Positions 55,110 through 63,203 of a stretch of DNA of 64,000 nt are shown here, in pieces; positions within the stretch are counted from its first letter, which is position 1, and every line of letters begins with the position of its first letter. The stretch comes from Vogesella sp. LIG4 (lineage in GTDB: Bacteria; Pseudomonadota; Gammaproteobacteria; Burkholderiales; Chromobacteriaceae): NCBI RefSeq assembly GCF_900090205.1, contig NZ_LT607802.1, forward strand, positions 3,365,923 through 3,429,922, written 5' to 3'. The notes under the pieces were generated by a model, which ran no database searches, had not been told where the DNA came from, and worked only from the letters and a program-made list of their open reading frames with translations. The position numbers and the translations under genes were made by a program.

Positions 55110-56119
55110 CACAGCACCTCGCATTCCACGCCCTCGCGGGCAAATACCGCCGGCAGCGCCAGCAGGTCGATATCGCTTGCCACCACGCCAGCCAGCAGCT
55201 GGCCAAACGGCGTGTGCTTGATTTCCGCCAGCGTGCCGGACAGCAGGTTGATGCGCAGCCCCGCCTCGCGGCCAACCTTGTCCAGCACCGGCTGCAGCGC
55301 CGGCTGGCCGACAAAGGTCAGGCGGATCAGCGGCAGGCCGATGCGCGCGCGCCAGGCCTCATGCACGCCGGCCTGGGCCAGCCCGGTTTCCGCCAGCAGG
55401 CTGCGCGTTACCTCGTGGCGCGGATGCAGGAACACCTCCAGCACCTGGCCGGACTCCACCACCCGGCCGTGATCCAGCACCGCCACGCTGTCGCACAGCT
55501 GACGGATCACCCGCATATCGTGGGTGATCATCACGATAGTCAGCCCGAGCTGGCGATTGATGTCAGCCAGCAGCGCCAGAATGGCATCGGTGGTTTCCGG
55601 GTCCAGCGCCGAGGTGGCCTCGTCGCACAGCAGCACCTCCGGTTGGTTGGCCAGCGCGCGGGCAATGCCCACCCGCTGCTTCTGGCCGCCAGATAACTGC
55701 TGCGGATACTTGTCGCCATGCGCCTGCAACCCCACCAGTGCCAGCAGTTCGTCCACGCGCACCGCCATCTGCGCCGCATTCATGCCGCCAGCCAGCTCCA
55801 GCGGAAAGCGCACGTTGGCCGCAACCGTGCGCGAACGCAGCAGGTTGAAATGCTGGAACACCATGCCGATGCGCTGCCGGCGCCGCTGCAACGCCGGCTC
55901 GTCCAGCGCGGTAAGCTCCTCCCCGCCAAGGCGCACGCTGCCGCTGTCCGGGCGCTCCAGCAGGTTGAGGCAACGGATCAGCGTGCTCTTGCCGGCGCCG
56001 GAGCGGCCGATGATGCCGAACACCTCGCCGTGGCGGATGCTCAGGCTCACCGCGCTGAGCGCAGCCAGCTGCCGGCCGCCGTGCTGATAGTGCTTACTCA
56101 GGTTTGTTACTTCGATCAT
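55109..56119 (-). CDS. metN: Methionine ABC transporter ATP-binding protein
   Basis: A 336-residue ATPase. Walker A is GRSGAGKST, signature LSGGQKQRV, Walker B LLCDEATSALD. The C-terminal NIL domain (about 255-335, with LTFVGQPALQPVLDKVG) binds methionine and causes feedback inhibition of transport in MetN. The start at 56119 gives MIEVTNLSKHYQHG; the frame upstream is not conserved-like. It is first in metNIQ and follows the FMN reductase gene by 136 bases that include an AT-rich promoter-like stretch. Confidence 0.95.
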   Translation of the reverse strand: MIEVTNLSKHYQHGGRQLAALSAVSLSIRHGEVFGIIGRSGAGKSTLIRCLNLLERPDSGSVRLGGEELTALDEPALQRRRQRIGMVFQHFNLLRSRTVAANVRFPLELAGGMNAAQMAVRVDELLALVGLQAHGDKYPQQLSGGQKQRVGIARALANQPEVLLCDEATSALDPETTDAILALLADINRQLGLTIVMITHDMRVIRQLCDSVAVLDHGRVVESGQVLEVFLHPRHEVTRSLLAETGLAQAGVHEAWRARIGLPLIRLTFVGQPALQPVLDKVGREAGLRINLLSGTLAEIKHTPFGQLLAGVVASDIDLLALPAVFAREGVECEVL

Positions 56120-56255
56120 GTTCTGCTTTCGTGGCTCACTGCTGCTCCCGCCTGGCGGCAGGACAATGGCAGGCAGTCTAGCCAGCACGCCTAAAAACCA
56201 AAAACAATAAAAATCGGATTTTTTATTTGCTTTAGTGATAAAGCGCGAGCCGGCA

Positions 56256-56849
56256 TCACAGGCTGATCAGCCGTGAAATCAGGTCTTCCGACAGCCGTGT
56301 CGCCTGCGCTGCCGGCGCCAGGGCGGCACCGGCACGCAACAGCGCGGCAAACTCGTCCACCGCCGCATCCAGCCGCGCGGCCAGCTCCGCCGCCAGCGCC
56401 TCGCCCGGCTCGCGGCCTATCTGTTGCTCGCTGGCAAACACCCCTTGGTGAATCTCGCTGGCCTTCAGCGCCGCCAACACCGGCTTGATGGCGTAGTCCA
56501 GCGCCAGCAGGTGGCCGGGCGAACCGCCGCTAGCCAGCGGCAGCACCGGTTTGCCGGCAAAGCCGCCTTCCGGCACTAGGTCCAGCAGTACCTTCAGCGC
56601 TCCGGCGTAGGCCGCCTTGTAGACCGGCGAGGCAACAATGATGCCGCTGGCGGCCAGCACCCGCTGCTGCAGCTGCTGCACCGCGGGGGCGGCAAAGTTG
56701 CCGTGCAGCAGGTCCTGGGCGGCAAAGTCATGGATGCTGATGGTTTCCACCGCAATACCCGCCCGCGACAGGCGCGCGGCGGCATGCTCGATCAGCCTGG
56801 CTGTTCGCGAGTTTTTGCTGGGGCTACCCAGAATAGCAATCACGGACAT
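56256..56849 (-). CDS. ssuE: NAD(P)H-dependent FMN reductase (SsuE-like)
   Basis: A 197-residue flavodoxin-fold reductase. MSVIAILGSPSKNSRTARLIEHAA binds FMN phosphate and GIIVASPVYKAAYAGALKVLLDLV is the SsuE/MsuE segment. It makes free reduced FMN for flavin-dependent monooxygenases. Two such enzymes start 390 bases away on the other strand, so it probably feeds them, as SsuE feeds SsuD. AGGAGAG lies before the ATG. It is the nearest gene upstream of metNIQ on the same strand. Confidence 0.88.
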   Translation of the reverse strand: MSVIAILGSPSKNSRTARLIEHAAARLSRAGIAVETISIHDFAAQDLLHGNFAAPAVQQLQQRVLAASGIIVASPVYKAAYAGALKVLLDLVPEGGFAGKPVLPLASGGSPGHLLALDYAIKPVLAALKASEIHQGVFASEQQIGREPGEALAAELAARLDAAVDEFAALLRAGAALAPAAQATRLSEDLISRLISL

Positions 56850-56947
56850 GTTTCTCTCCTGCTGAAATAAAACATCGGGCCAGATAAAGCCCGGCGCAAA
56901 TCATCACCGGGAATATATTTATCTGTGCCCTGTGTATCTGGGTTTAC

Positions 56948-56976
56948 AAAAAAATGGCCGGATCAATGATCCGGCC
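56948..56976 (-). terminator. Strong terminator upstream of the ssuE-like gene
   Basis: GGCCGGATCA and TGATCCGGCC pair around a single base and are followed on the minus strand by T7. It ends about 100 bases before the ssuE-like ATG, so it either terminates the 42-codon gene at 57024-57152 or acts as an attenuator in the leader of the sulfur operon. Confidence 0.8.
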
Positions 56977-57023
56977 CAGGCAACGGGACAAATGGAGAAA
57001 TCGCAATAAATCGCCAACCCAGA

Positions 57024-57152
57024 TTAACCCGGACCAACAAACTCGCCAAGCAAGCAATACTGATTTGCTTTGTCAGTCTGCATATAAGCCAGGCCACGTT
57101 CCTTAGCATTATTCCGGCAAAAGCATTCGCCATTCAAAAATATGCTTGCCAT
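57024..57152 (-). CDS. Predicted 42-residue Cys-containing small protein or leader peptide
   Basis: A short frame starts MASIFLNGECFC and ends GEFVGPG before TAA. It has Cys at positions 10, 12 and 33, and its mixed composition looks like a real protein. It stands alone between divergent genes, and a strong terminator lies 48 bases downstream on the same strand, followed by the FMN reductase gene. No Shine-Dalgarno sequence is seen, which weakens the case. It could be a free-standing gene, a relic, or a leader peptide that reads cysteine supply. Confidence 0.4.
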   Translation of the reverse strand: MASIFLNGECFCRNNAKERGLAYMQTDKANQYCLLGEFVGPG

Positions 57153-57236
57153 TTCAAATCACAAGCCATGCCATTGAATTAATCATTTTCCAGCGGTAGA
57201 TTTTTTGCGTGACCTTAAAATCAACAGGAAGCGCAA

Positions 57237-58232
57237 ATGTCTTATTCAATATCGATTCTGGAAAAAAGCCCGATCCCAGAAGGAAAAACCGCGGCCGATG
57301 CCTTGCGTCACAGCGTGAAACTGGCACAGCGGGCGGAAGAACTGGGCTACCACCGCTTCTGGCTGGCCGAACACCACGGCAATGGCCAGCTGGCCAGTGT
57401 GGCACCGGAAATCGTCGCCGCTCACATTCTGGCCCGCACCTCGCTGATCCGCGTCGGCACTGGCGGCGTGATGCTGCAGCACTACAGCCCGTACAAGGTG
57501 GCCGAGATATTCCGTCAGCTGGCCGCACTGGCGCCTGGCCGGGTGGATGCCGGCGTGGGCAAGGCGCCGGGCGGGCTGCCGCTGAGTACCCGCGCGCTAC
57601 AGCAACGTCATGCCGGCCCGGCCGATTTCGAACAGCTGCTGGCTGAGCTGGACGGCTTTCTGCAAGGCCCGCTGCCGGCGGAGCACCCACTGGCCGGCAC
57701 CGTGGCCACCCCGGTGCTGGAGCAGGCACCGCAACGCATCCTGCTGGGCGGCAGCCCGGAAAGCGCGGCACTGGCTGCCCGCCATGGCTGGGATTTCACC
57801 TTTGCCGGCCACTTCAACGGCGATGCGGCCAACCTGCAGGCCACGCTGACCACCTACCGCCAGGCCAGCGGCAAGCAGCCGGCGCTGGCGCTGTACGCCT
57901 TTGCCGCCAACAGCCGCACCGAGGCCGAAGCGCTGGTGGGCGAGCTGCGCATCTTCAAGCTGCACCCCGAACGCGGCCAGGCGGTGAACCTGCCATCGCT
58001 GGCGGCGGCCGAGCAGTACGCGCGCCAGGCCGGCCTGCACCACTACCACATCGAAGAACTGCGCCCGCACGTGATCACCGGCAGCGGCGAAGACGTGCGC
58101 CGCCAGCTGGACGAGCTGCACCACCGCTACGGCGTGCGCGAGTTCGTCATCGACAACCCGGTCGCCGACTTTGCCCGCCGCCTCGCCTCCATCGAACTGA
58201 TAGCCGGCGCCGACATCGCCATCGCCGCCTGA
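57237..58232 (+). CDS. cmoO: LLM-class flavin monooxygenase, probable S-alkylcysteine S-oxidising enzyme (CmoO/YtmO-like)
   Basis: A 331-residue luciferase-like protein of the MsnO8/YtmO subgroup: MSYSISILEKSPIPEGKTA, LGYHRFWLAEHHGNGQLASVAPEIV and RVGTGGVMLQHYSPYKVAEIFRQL. It uses FMNH2 and oxygen. In Bacillus subtilis the homologue CmoO works with CmoJ, an acetyltransferase and a deacylase to release cysteine from S-alkylcysteines. The same companion genes follow here in order, which is the main reason for the assignment. AGGAAG precedes the ATG. It is first in a six-gene run on the plus strand. Confidence 0.8.
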   Translation: MSYSISILEKSPIPEGKTAADALRHSVKLAQRAEELGYHRFWLAEHHGNGQLASVAPEIVAAHILARTSLIRVGTGGVMLQHYSPYKVAEIFRQLAALAPGRVDAGVGKAPGGLPLSTRALQQRHAGPADFEQLLAELDGFLQGPLPAEHPLAGTVATPVLEQAPQRILLGGSPESAALAARHGWDFTFAGHFNGDAANLQATLTTYRQASGKQPALALYAFAANSRTEAEALVGELRIFKLHPERGQAVNLPSLAAAEQYARQAGLHHYHIEELRPHVITGSGEDVRRQLDELHHRYGVREFVIDNPVADFARRLASIELIAGADIAIAA

Positions 58233-58252
58233 ACCCTGCAAGGAGAACATCC

Positions 58253-59587
58253 ATGAGCCAAGCCAAACCCATTCCTTTCGGCATCATGCTGCACGGTGCC
58301 GGCGGCCACATGAATTCGTGGAAGCACCCGTCCGGCCCGGCCGACGCCAGCGTGAACCTGGATTTCTACATCGACACCACGCGCAAGGCCGAGGCCGCCG
58401 GCATCCGCTTTGCCTTCGTGGCCGACGGCCTGTACATCAACGAGAAGTCGATTCCGCATTTCCTGAACCGCTTCGAGCCGCTGACCATCCTGTCGGCACT
58501 GGCCACCGCCACCAGCAAGATTGGTCTGGCCGGCACGGTGTCCACCTCCTACAGCGACCCGTTCACCGTGGCGCGGCAGTTCGCCTCGCTGGACCTGATC
58601 AGCGGCGGCCGCGCCGGCTGGAACGTGGTGACCACGCCGCTGGAAGGCAGCGCCAGCAACTACAACCGCCCGCACCCGGAACATGCGCTGCGTTACGAGA
58701 TCGCCGACGAATACCTGCAGCTCACCCAGGGCCTGTGGGACAGCTGGGACGATGACGCCTTCGTGCGCAACCGCGACAGCGGTCAGTTCTTCGACCCGGC
58801 CAGGCTTCATACCCTCAACCACCAGGGCCGCTTCTTCCAGGTGGCCGGGCCGCTGAACATCAGCCGCTCGCCACAGGGGCAGCCGGTGATCTTCCAGGCC
58901 GGCTCCTCCGATGCCGGCATCGCATTGGCCGGCAAGTATGCCGACGCGGTGTTCACCCACTCGCCGTCGCTGGAGGACACCCGCCAGTTCCTGCACCAGG
59001 TGAAAGCCAGCGCCGTGGCCCACGGCCGCGGCAGCAACGAGGTGAAGATCTTCCCCGGCATCAACCCGGTGGTAGCCGCCACCCGTGCCGAGGCCGAAGC
59101 CAAGAACCAGCGCATACGCGAACTGCTCACCATCGACGAGGCGCTGGCCTACCTGGGCCGCTTCTTCGACCACCACGATTTCAGCCAGTACGAGCTGGAT
59201 GCCCCCTTCCCCGAGCTTGGCGAGGTTGGCCGCAACAGCTTCCGCTCCACCACCGACCGCATCAAGGAGGACGCCCGCCAGCGCGGCCTGACCCTGCGCC
59301 AGGTGGCGCTGGAGGCGGCCACCCCGCGTGACCAGTTCGTGGGCAGCGGCGAGGAGGTGGCCGACGAGATCATCCGCTGGATAGACGCCGGTGCCGCCGA
59401 CGGCTTCATCCTCGGTTTTGCCGTCAGCGCGCAGGGGCTGGACGACTTCATCCAGTACGTGATTCCGCTGCTGGAAGCGCGCGGCTGCTACCAGCGCGAT
59501 CTGCCGGGCAACACCCTGCGCGACCACCTGGGGCTGGCACGCAAGCAGAGCCGCTACCAGCAACACGCACGGCAGCAGGTGGCGTGA
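58253..59587 (+). CDS. cmoJ: LLM-class flavin monooxygenase, probable alkylcysteine C-S monooxygenase (CmoJ/YtnJ-like)
   Basis: A 444-residue member of the NtaA/SnaA/DszA family. PIPFGIMLHGAGGHMNSWKHP, GLAGTVSTSYSDPFTVARQFASLD, GRAGWNVVTTPLEGSASNYNR and VIFQAGSSDAGIALA are the family signatures. CmoJ cleaves the C-S bond of N-acetyl-S-alkylcysteine sulfoxide by a flavin Pummerer-type reaction. Length equals B. subtilis YtnJ (about 440). AAGGAG lies before the ATG, 20 bases after cmoO. Its stop overlaps the start of the M20 gene. Confidence 0.82.
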   Translation: MSQAKPIPFGIMLHGAGGHMNSWKHPSGPADASVNLDFYIDTTRKAEAAGIRFAFVADGLYINEKSIPHFLNRFEPLTILSALATATSKIGLAGTVSTSYSDPFTVARQFASLDLISGGRAGWNVVTTPLEGSASNYNRPHPEHALRYEIADEYLQLTQGLWDSWDDDAFVRNRDSGQFFDPARLHTLNHQGRFFQVAGPLNISRSPQGQPVIFQAGSSDAGIALAGKYADAVFTHSPSLEDTRQFLHQVKASAVAHGRGSNEVKIFPGINPVVAATRAEAEAKNQRIRELLTIDEALAYLGRFFDHHDFSQYELDAPFPELGEVGRNSFRSTTDRIKEDARQRGLTLRQVALEAATPRDQFVGSGEEVADEIIRWIDAGAADGFILGFAVSAQGLDDFIQYVIPLLEARGCYQRDLPGNTLRDHLGLARKQSRYQQHARQQVA

Positions 59588-60792
59588 TGGGCACATCCGA
59601 TATCGTGACCAGGCTGGCGCCGGCCGAGCGCATTGCCGCCCACATCGCCGGCTTTGCCGACGAGTTCGTCGCGCTGCGCCGCGACCTGCACCGGCACCCG
59701 GAGCTGTCGTTCCAGGAGGTGCGCACCGCCGGCATCGTAGCCCAGCTGCTGGCCGGCTGGGGCTATGAGGTCAGCACCGGCATCGCCGGCACCGGCGTGG
59801 TGGGCACCCTGCAACGCGGCAGCGGCAGCCGCCGGCTGGGCCTGCGCGCCGACATGGACGCGCTGCCGATACAGGAGGCCACAGGCCTGCCCCACGCCAG
59901 CGTCAATGCCGGGGTGATGCACGCCTGCGGCCATGACGGCCACACCGCCATCCTGCTGGCGGCGGCGCGCTACCTAGCCGAGGCCGGGCAGTTCGACGGC
60001 ACCCTGCAGCTGATCTTCCAGCCGGCCGAGGAAACCGGCGCCGGCGCGCAGCGCATGATCGACGAAGGCCTGTTCCAGCGCTTTCCCTGCGATGCGGTGT
60101 TCGGGCTGCACAACTGGCCCGGCGTGGACAGCGGCCACGTGGGTTGCGTCTGCGGCCCGGCCATGGCCTCGGTGGATCAGGCGCGCATCACCGTGCGTGG
60201 CCAGGGCGGGCATGGCGCCGAGCCGCAGCACGCGGTGGACCCGATAGTGGTCAGCGCCCACCTGATCACCGCGCTGCAGACGGTGGTATCGCGCAATGTG
60301 CCGCCGCTGGACATGGGCGTGGTAACGGTAGGCGCCATCCATGGCGGTGCGGCATCCAACGTGATACCGGACAGCGTGGAGCTGAAGCTCACCGCCCGCG
60401 CCTTCCGCCCCGAGGTGCGCCAGCTGCTGGCGCGGCGGGTGCCGGAACTGGTGCGCGCGCAGGCGCAGAGCTTTGGCGCCGAGGCCGAGGTGGACTACCG
60501 ACTGGGCTTCCCGTCGGTGCTGAACCACGCGGCGGAAACCGAGTTCGCGCGCCAGGTGGCCATCGACACCCTGGGTGCGGCGCGGGTGCCGGCCGACTTC
60601 CGCCCGCGCACCGCCAGCGAGGACTTCGCCTTCATGCTGCAGGCGCGCCCCGGCAGCTACCTGTTCTTCGGCAACGGCGACAGCGCCCCGCTGCACAACC
60701 CCCGCTACGACTTCAACGACGCACTGATCCCGCTGGCCGCCACCTACTGGGCCAGCCTGGCGGAGCGTTTCCTGCGGCCCGAACAGGCATAG
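59587..60792 (+). CDS. M20 amidohydrolase, probable N-acetyl-cysteine-type deacylase (SndB/YtnL-like)
   Basis: A 401-residue M20D peptidase-like amidohydrolase of the HipO/NAA group. The metal-binding motifs are RRDLHRHPELSFQE, ADMDALPIQEATGLPH, MHACGHDGHTAILL and PAEETGAGAQRM. In the S-alkylcysteine pathway this enzyme removes the N-acetyl group to free cysteine. The ATG at 59587 shares its A with the cmoJ stop (TGATG). AGGTGG lies upstream. Substrate assignment rests on the operon. Confidence 0.85.
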   Translation: MGTSDIVTRLAPAERIAAHIAGFADEFVALRRDLHRHPELSFQEVRTAGIVAQLLAGWGYEVSTGIAGTGVVGTLQRGSGSRRLGLRADMDALPIQEATGLPHASVNAGVMHACGHDGHTAILLAAARYLAEAGQFDGTLQLIFQPAEETGAGAQRMIDEGLFQRFPCDAVFGLHNWPGVDSGHVGCVCGPAMASVDQARITVRGQGGHGAEPQHAVDPIVVSAHLITALQTVVSRNVPPLDMGVVTVGAIHGGAASNVIPDSVELKLTARAFRPEVRQLLARRVPELVRAQAQSFGAEAEVDYRLGFPSVLNHAAETEFARQVAIDTLGAARVPADFRPRTASEDFAFMLQARPGSYLFFGNGDSAPLHNPRYDFNDALIPLAATYWASLAERFLRPEQA

Positions 60793-60800
60793 GAGCACAT

Positions 60801-61334
60801 ATGGCCGACCAGCTGCTGTTCACCACCCCCGATGACGCCCTCGCGCACCCCATGCTGGCAGAGCTGACGGCGGAGTACGACCGCCGCTACGGCGACTACT
60901 TCGGCCCGGCCGGCGCCAGCGCCGAAATGAACCGCTACCCGGCCAGCGCCTTCCAGCCGCCGGAGGGCAACTTCCTGCTGCTGCTGCGCGATGGCGTGGC
61001 CATTGCCGGTGGCGCCTTCAAGCGGCTGGACGCGCACACCGCGGAATTCAAGCGCATCTGGAGCCACCACGCCCACCGCCGCCAGGGGTTGGCCGCAAGC
61101 ATGGTGGCGGCGCTGGAAGCGCAGGCCGCGCAGCAGGGCTACCGCCGCGTCTATCTCACCACCGGCTTTCGCCAGCCGGAGGCGGTGGCGCTGTACCTGA
61201 GCCAGGGCTACCAGCCGCTGTTCGACCTGCAGGCCGACCCGGCGCGCTACGGCACCCTGCCATTCGAAAAAAACCTGCACCCGGCCGGCACGGCACGGGA
61301 TGCCGCAGCGCAGCCGATTCCATTCGTTGCCTGA
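60801..61334 (+). CDS. GNAT acetyltransferase, probable S-alkylcysteine N-acetyltransferase (YtmI-like)
   Basis: A 177-residue GNAT enzyme: EGNFLLLLRDGVAIAGGAFKRLD, then EFKRIWSHHAHRRQGLAASMVAALEAQA, which contains the acetyl-CoA pyrophosphate loop (HRRQGLA), and FRQPEAVALYLSQGYQP. In Bacillus, the YtmI acetyltransferase N-acetylates S-alkylcysteines at the start of salvage. AGGAGC lies before the ATG, 8 bases after the deacylase stop. A GGTTGGCCGCA word lies inside the gene at 61087. Confidence 0.82.
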   Translation: MADQLLFTTPDDALAHPMLAELTAEYDRRYGDYFGPAGASAEMNRYPASAFQPPEGNFLLLLRDGVAIAGGAFKRLDAHTAEFKRIWSHHAHRRQGLAASMVAALEAQAAQQGYRRVYLTTGFRQPEAVALYLSQGYQPLFDLQADPARYGTLPFEKNLHPAGTARDAAAQPIPFVA

Positions 61335-61356
61335 ATCACACGCAAGGACACACATC

Positions 61357-63141
61357 ATGAGCGACATCACCCACCTCGCCGTGGCACGCCTGCCCGGCAG
61401 CGACAGCAGTGCCGGCAGCAGTCCCCGGCCCTGGTACGACTACACCGAGCTGCGCATCATCCCCGCGCGCTACCCGGCGCGCACCGCCGGCAGCATCGCC
61501 GCGGCGCTGATCATCGCCGCCCTGCTGTACTCGGTACTGAGCAACCCGCGCTGGGGCTGGCCGGTATTTGCCGAATGGTTCCTGGCCGAGCCGGTGCTGA
61601 CCGGCCTGGGCCGCACCCTGCTGCTCACCGCGCTGGGCACCGTGTTCGGCTTCAGCCTCGGCACGGTGCTGGCGCTGGCGCGCGTGTCGCGCTCGCCGCT
61701 GCTCGCCAGCCTGTCCTGGGGCTATGTCTGGCTGTTCCGCTCCATTCCGCTGATCGTGCTGCTGCTGATCCTCAACAACCTGGGCTATCTGTACGAAACC
61801 GTCTGGCTGGGCGTGCCGTTCACCGACATCACCTTCGCCAGCTGGTCCACCACCCAGCTGATCACGCCGTTTGCCGCCGCCCTGCTCGGGCTGACGCTGA
61901 ACCAGGCGGCGTTCTCCGCCGAGATCATCCGCGGCGGCATCCTGTCGGTGGACCAGGGCCAGCACGAGGCCGCCGCCGCACTGGGGCTGCCGCGCCACCG
62001 CCAGGCGCTGCGCATCGTGCTGCCGCAGGCCATGCGCAGCATCCTGCCCACCGCCTTCAACGACATCATCGGCCTGGCCAAGGGCACGTCCAACCTCTAC
62101 ATCCTGGCGCTGCCGGAGCTGTTCTACACCATCCAGGTGATCTACCGCCGCAACCTGGAGGTGATTCCGCTGCTGATGGTGGCCACCGTGTGGTACCTGA
62201 TCATCCTCACCGTGCTGTCCGCCATTCAGGTGCATATCGAACGCCATTACGCCCGCGGCGCGCTGCGCACCGTGGCTCCTGGTTTGCTGGGGGGCTGGTG
62301 GGCGCGTCTGCGCCAGCCGGCCGCCGCGCCGGCGGCTGCGGCCAACCCTGGCGCGGCGCGGCAGCCGCTGCCGCGCATCCGTGGCGGCGCGGTAGCCATC
62401 AATAAGGTGAGCAAGCAGTACGGCGCGCTCACGGTGCTGGACCAGGTATCGCTGGAGCTGGCACCCGGCAGCGTCACCGCCATCATCGGGCCGTCCGGCT
62501 CCGGCAAATCCACCCTGCTGCGCAGCGTCAACCACCTGGAGCGCGTGGACAGCGGCTTCATCGCCATCGACGGCGAGCTGATCGGCTACCGCCAGCATGA
62601 CGACGCGCTGCACGAGCTGAAGGAGCCGGAGATCCTGCGCAAGCGCGCCGAGGTCGGCATGGTGTTCCAGCATTTCAACCTGTTCCCGCACCTTACCGTG
62701 CTGGAAAACATCATCGAGGCGCCGCAGGCGGTGCGCGGCCAGTCCCGCCAGGAGGCCGAGGCGCTGGCCCGCGAGCTGCTGACCCGCGTCGGCCTGGCGG
62801 ACAAGGCCAGCGCCTACCCGCGCCAGCTGTCCGGCGGCCAGCAGCAGCGCGTCGCCATTGCCCGCGCACTGGCACTGAAACCCAAGGTACTGCTGTTCGA
62901 CGAGCCCACCTCGGCACTGGACCCGGAACTGGTGGGCGAGGTGCTGGACGTGATCCGCGAGCTGGCCAGCAGCGGCGCCACCCTGCTGGTGGTGACGCAT
63001 GAAATCGGTTTTGCCCGCGAAGTGGCCGACAAGGTGGTGTTCATGGAACACGGGCGGGTACTGGAAACCGGCTCGCCGGCGCAGGTACTGGGGCAGCCGC
63101 GCCACGCCCGCACCCGCGAATTCCTCGCCAAGGTGCTGTAA
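61357..63141 (+). CDS. Fused amino-acid ABC transporter permease and ATPase
   Basis: A 594-residue fusion. The N-terminal half (to about residue 310) is a HisM/TcyL-type permease with LTGLGRTLLLTALGTVFGFSLGTVLALARVS, LFRSIPLIVLLLILNN and the EAA loop EAAAALGLPRHRQALRIVLPQAMRS. An Ala/Pro-rich linker follows. The C-terminal half (about 350-594) is a GlnQ/TcyN-type ATPase with GPSGSGKST, LSGGQQQRV and LLFDEPTSALD. Bacillus encodes these as separate TcyL/M and TcyN proteins for cystine-like and S-alkyl amino acids. One fused chain would supply both the membrane and ATPase subunits as a homodimer. Confidence 0.92.
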   Translation: MSDITHLAVARLPGSDSSAGSSPRPWYDYTELRIIPARYPARTAGSIAAALIIAALLYSVLSNPRWGWPVFAEWFLAEPVLTGLGRTLLLTALGTVFGFSLGTVLALARVSRSPLLASLSWGYVWLFRSIPLIVLLLILNNLGYLYETVWLGVPFTDITFASWSTTQLITPFAAALLGLTLNQAAFSAEIIRGGILSVDQGQHEAAAALGLPRHRQALRIVLPQAMRSILPTAFNDIIGLAKGTSNLYILALPELFYTIQVIYRRNLEVIPLLMVATVWYLIILTVLSAIQVHIERHYARGALRTVAPGLLGGWWARLRQPAAAPAAAANPGAARQPLPRIRGGAVAINKVSKQYGALTVLDQVSLELAPGSVTAIIGPSGSGKSTLLRSVNHLERVDSGFIAIDGELIGYRQHDDALHELKEPEILRKRAEVGMVFQHFNLFPHLTVLENIIEAPQAVRGQSRQEAEALARELLTRVGLADKASAYPRQLSGGQQQRVAIARALALKPKVLLFDEPTSALDPELVGEVLDVIRELASSGATLLVVTHEIGFAREVADKVVFMEHGRVLETGSPAQVLGQPRHARTREFLAKVL

Positions 63142-63203
63142 CGCTTTCCCTCCGTGCGGCGGGTGTGCCCGCCGCCATCACACATCCACAAAAGGACTGC
63201 ATC

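Larger units (their letters stand above)
655..62347. repeat. Dispersed GTTGGCCGCA word family (uptake-sequence-like)
   Basis: About 32 exact 10-mers by eye: plus-strand copies start at 665, 7135, 9393, 12161, 16847, 19048, 21106, 23765, 24189, 25556, 30078, 30801, 33026, 53830, 55814, 59225 and 61088. Minus-strand copies (TGCGGCCAAC) start at 655, 2694, 5159, 7145, 10269, 15092, 22699, 24165, 26477, 32297, 33049, 40110, 46609, 57835 and 62337. Most are preceded by G on the same strand. Copies lie inside genes as well as between them. Counts are manual and may miss a few. Confidence 0.8.

Noticed and set aside
655..62347. Reading the repeated word as Chi, KOPS or a restriction site
   Set aside because: Both orientations are equally common, which does not fit polar motifs. 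The conserved part extends beyond the palindromic GGCC on one side only, which does not fit a simple type II site.
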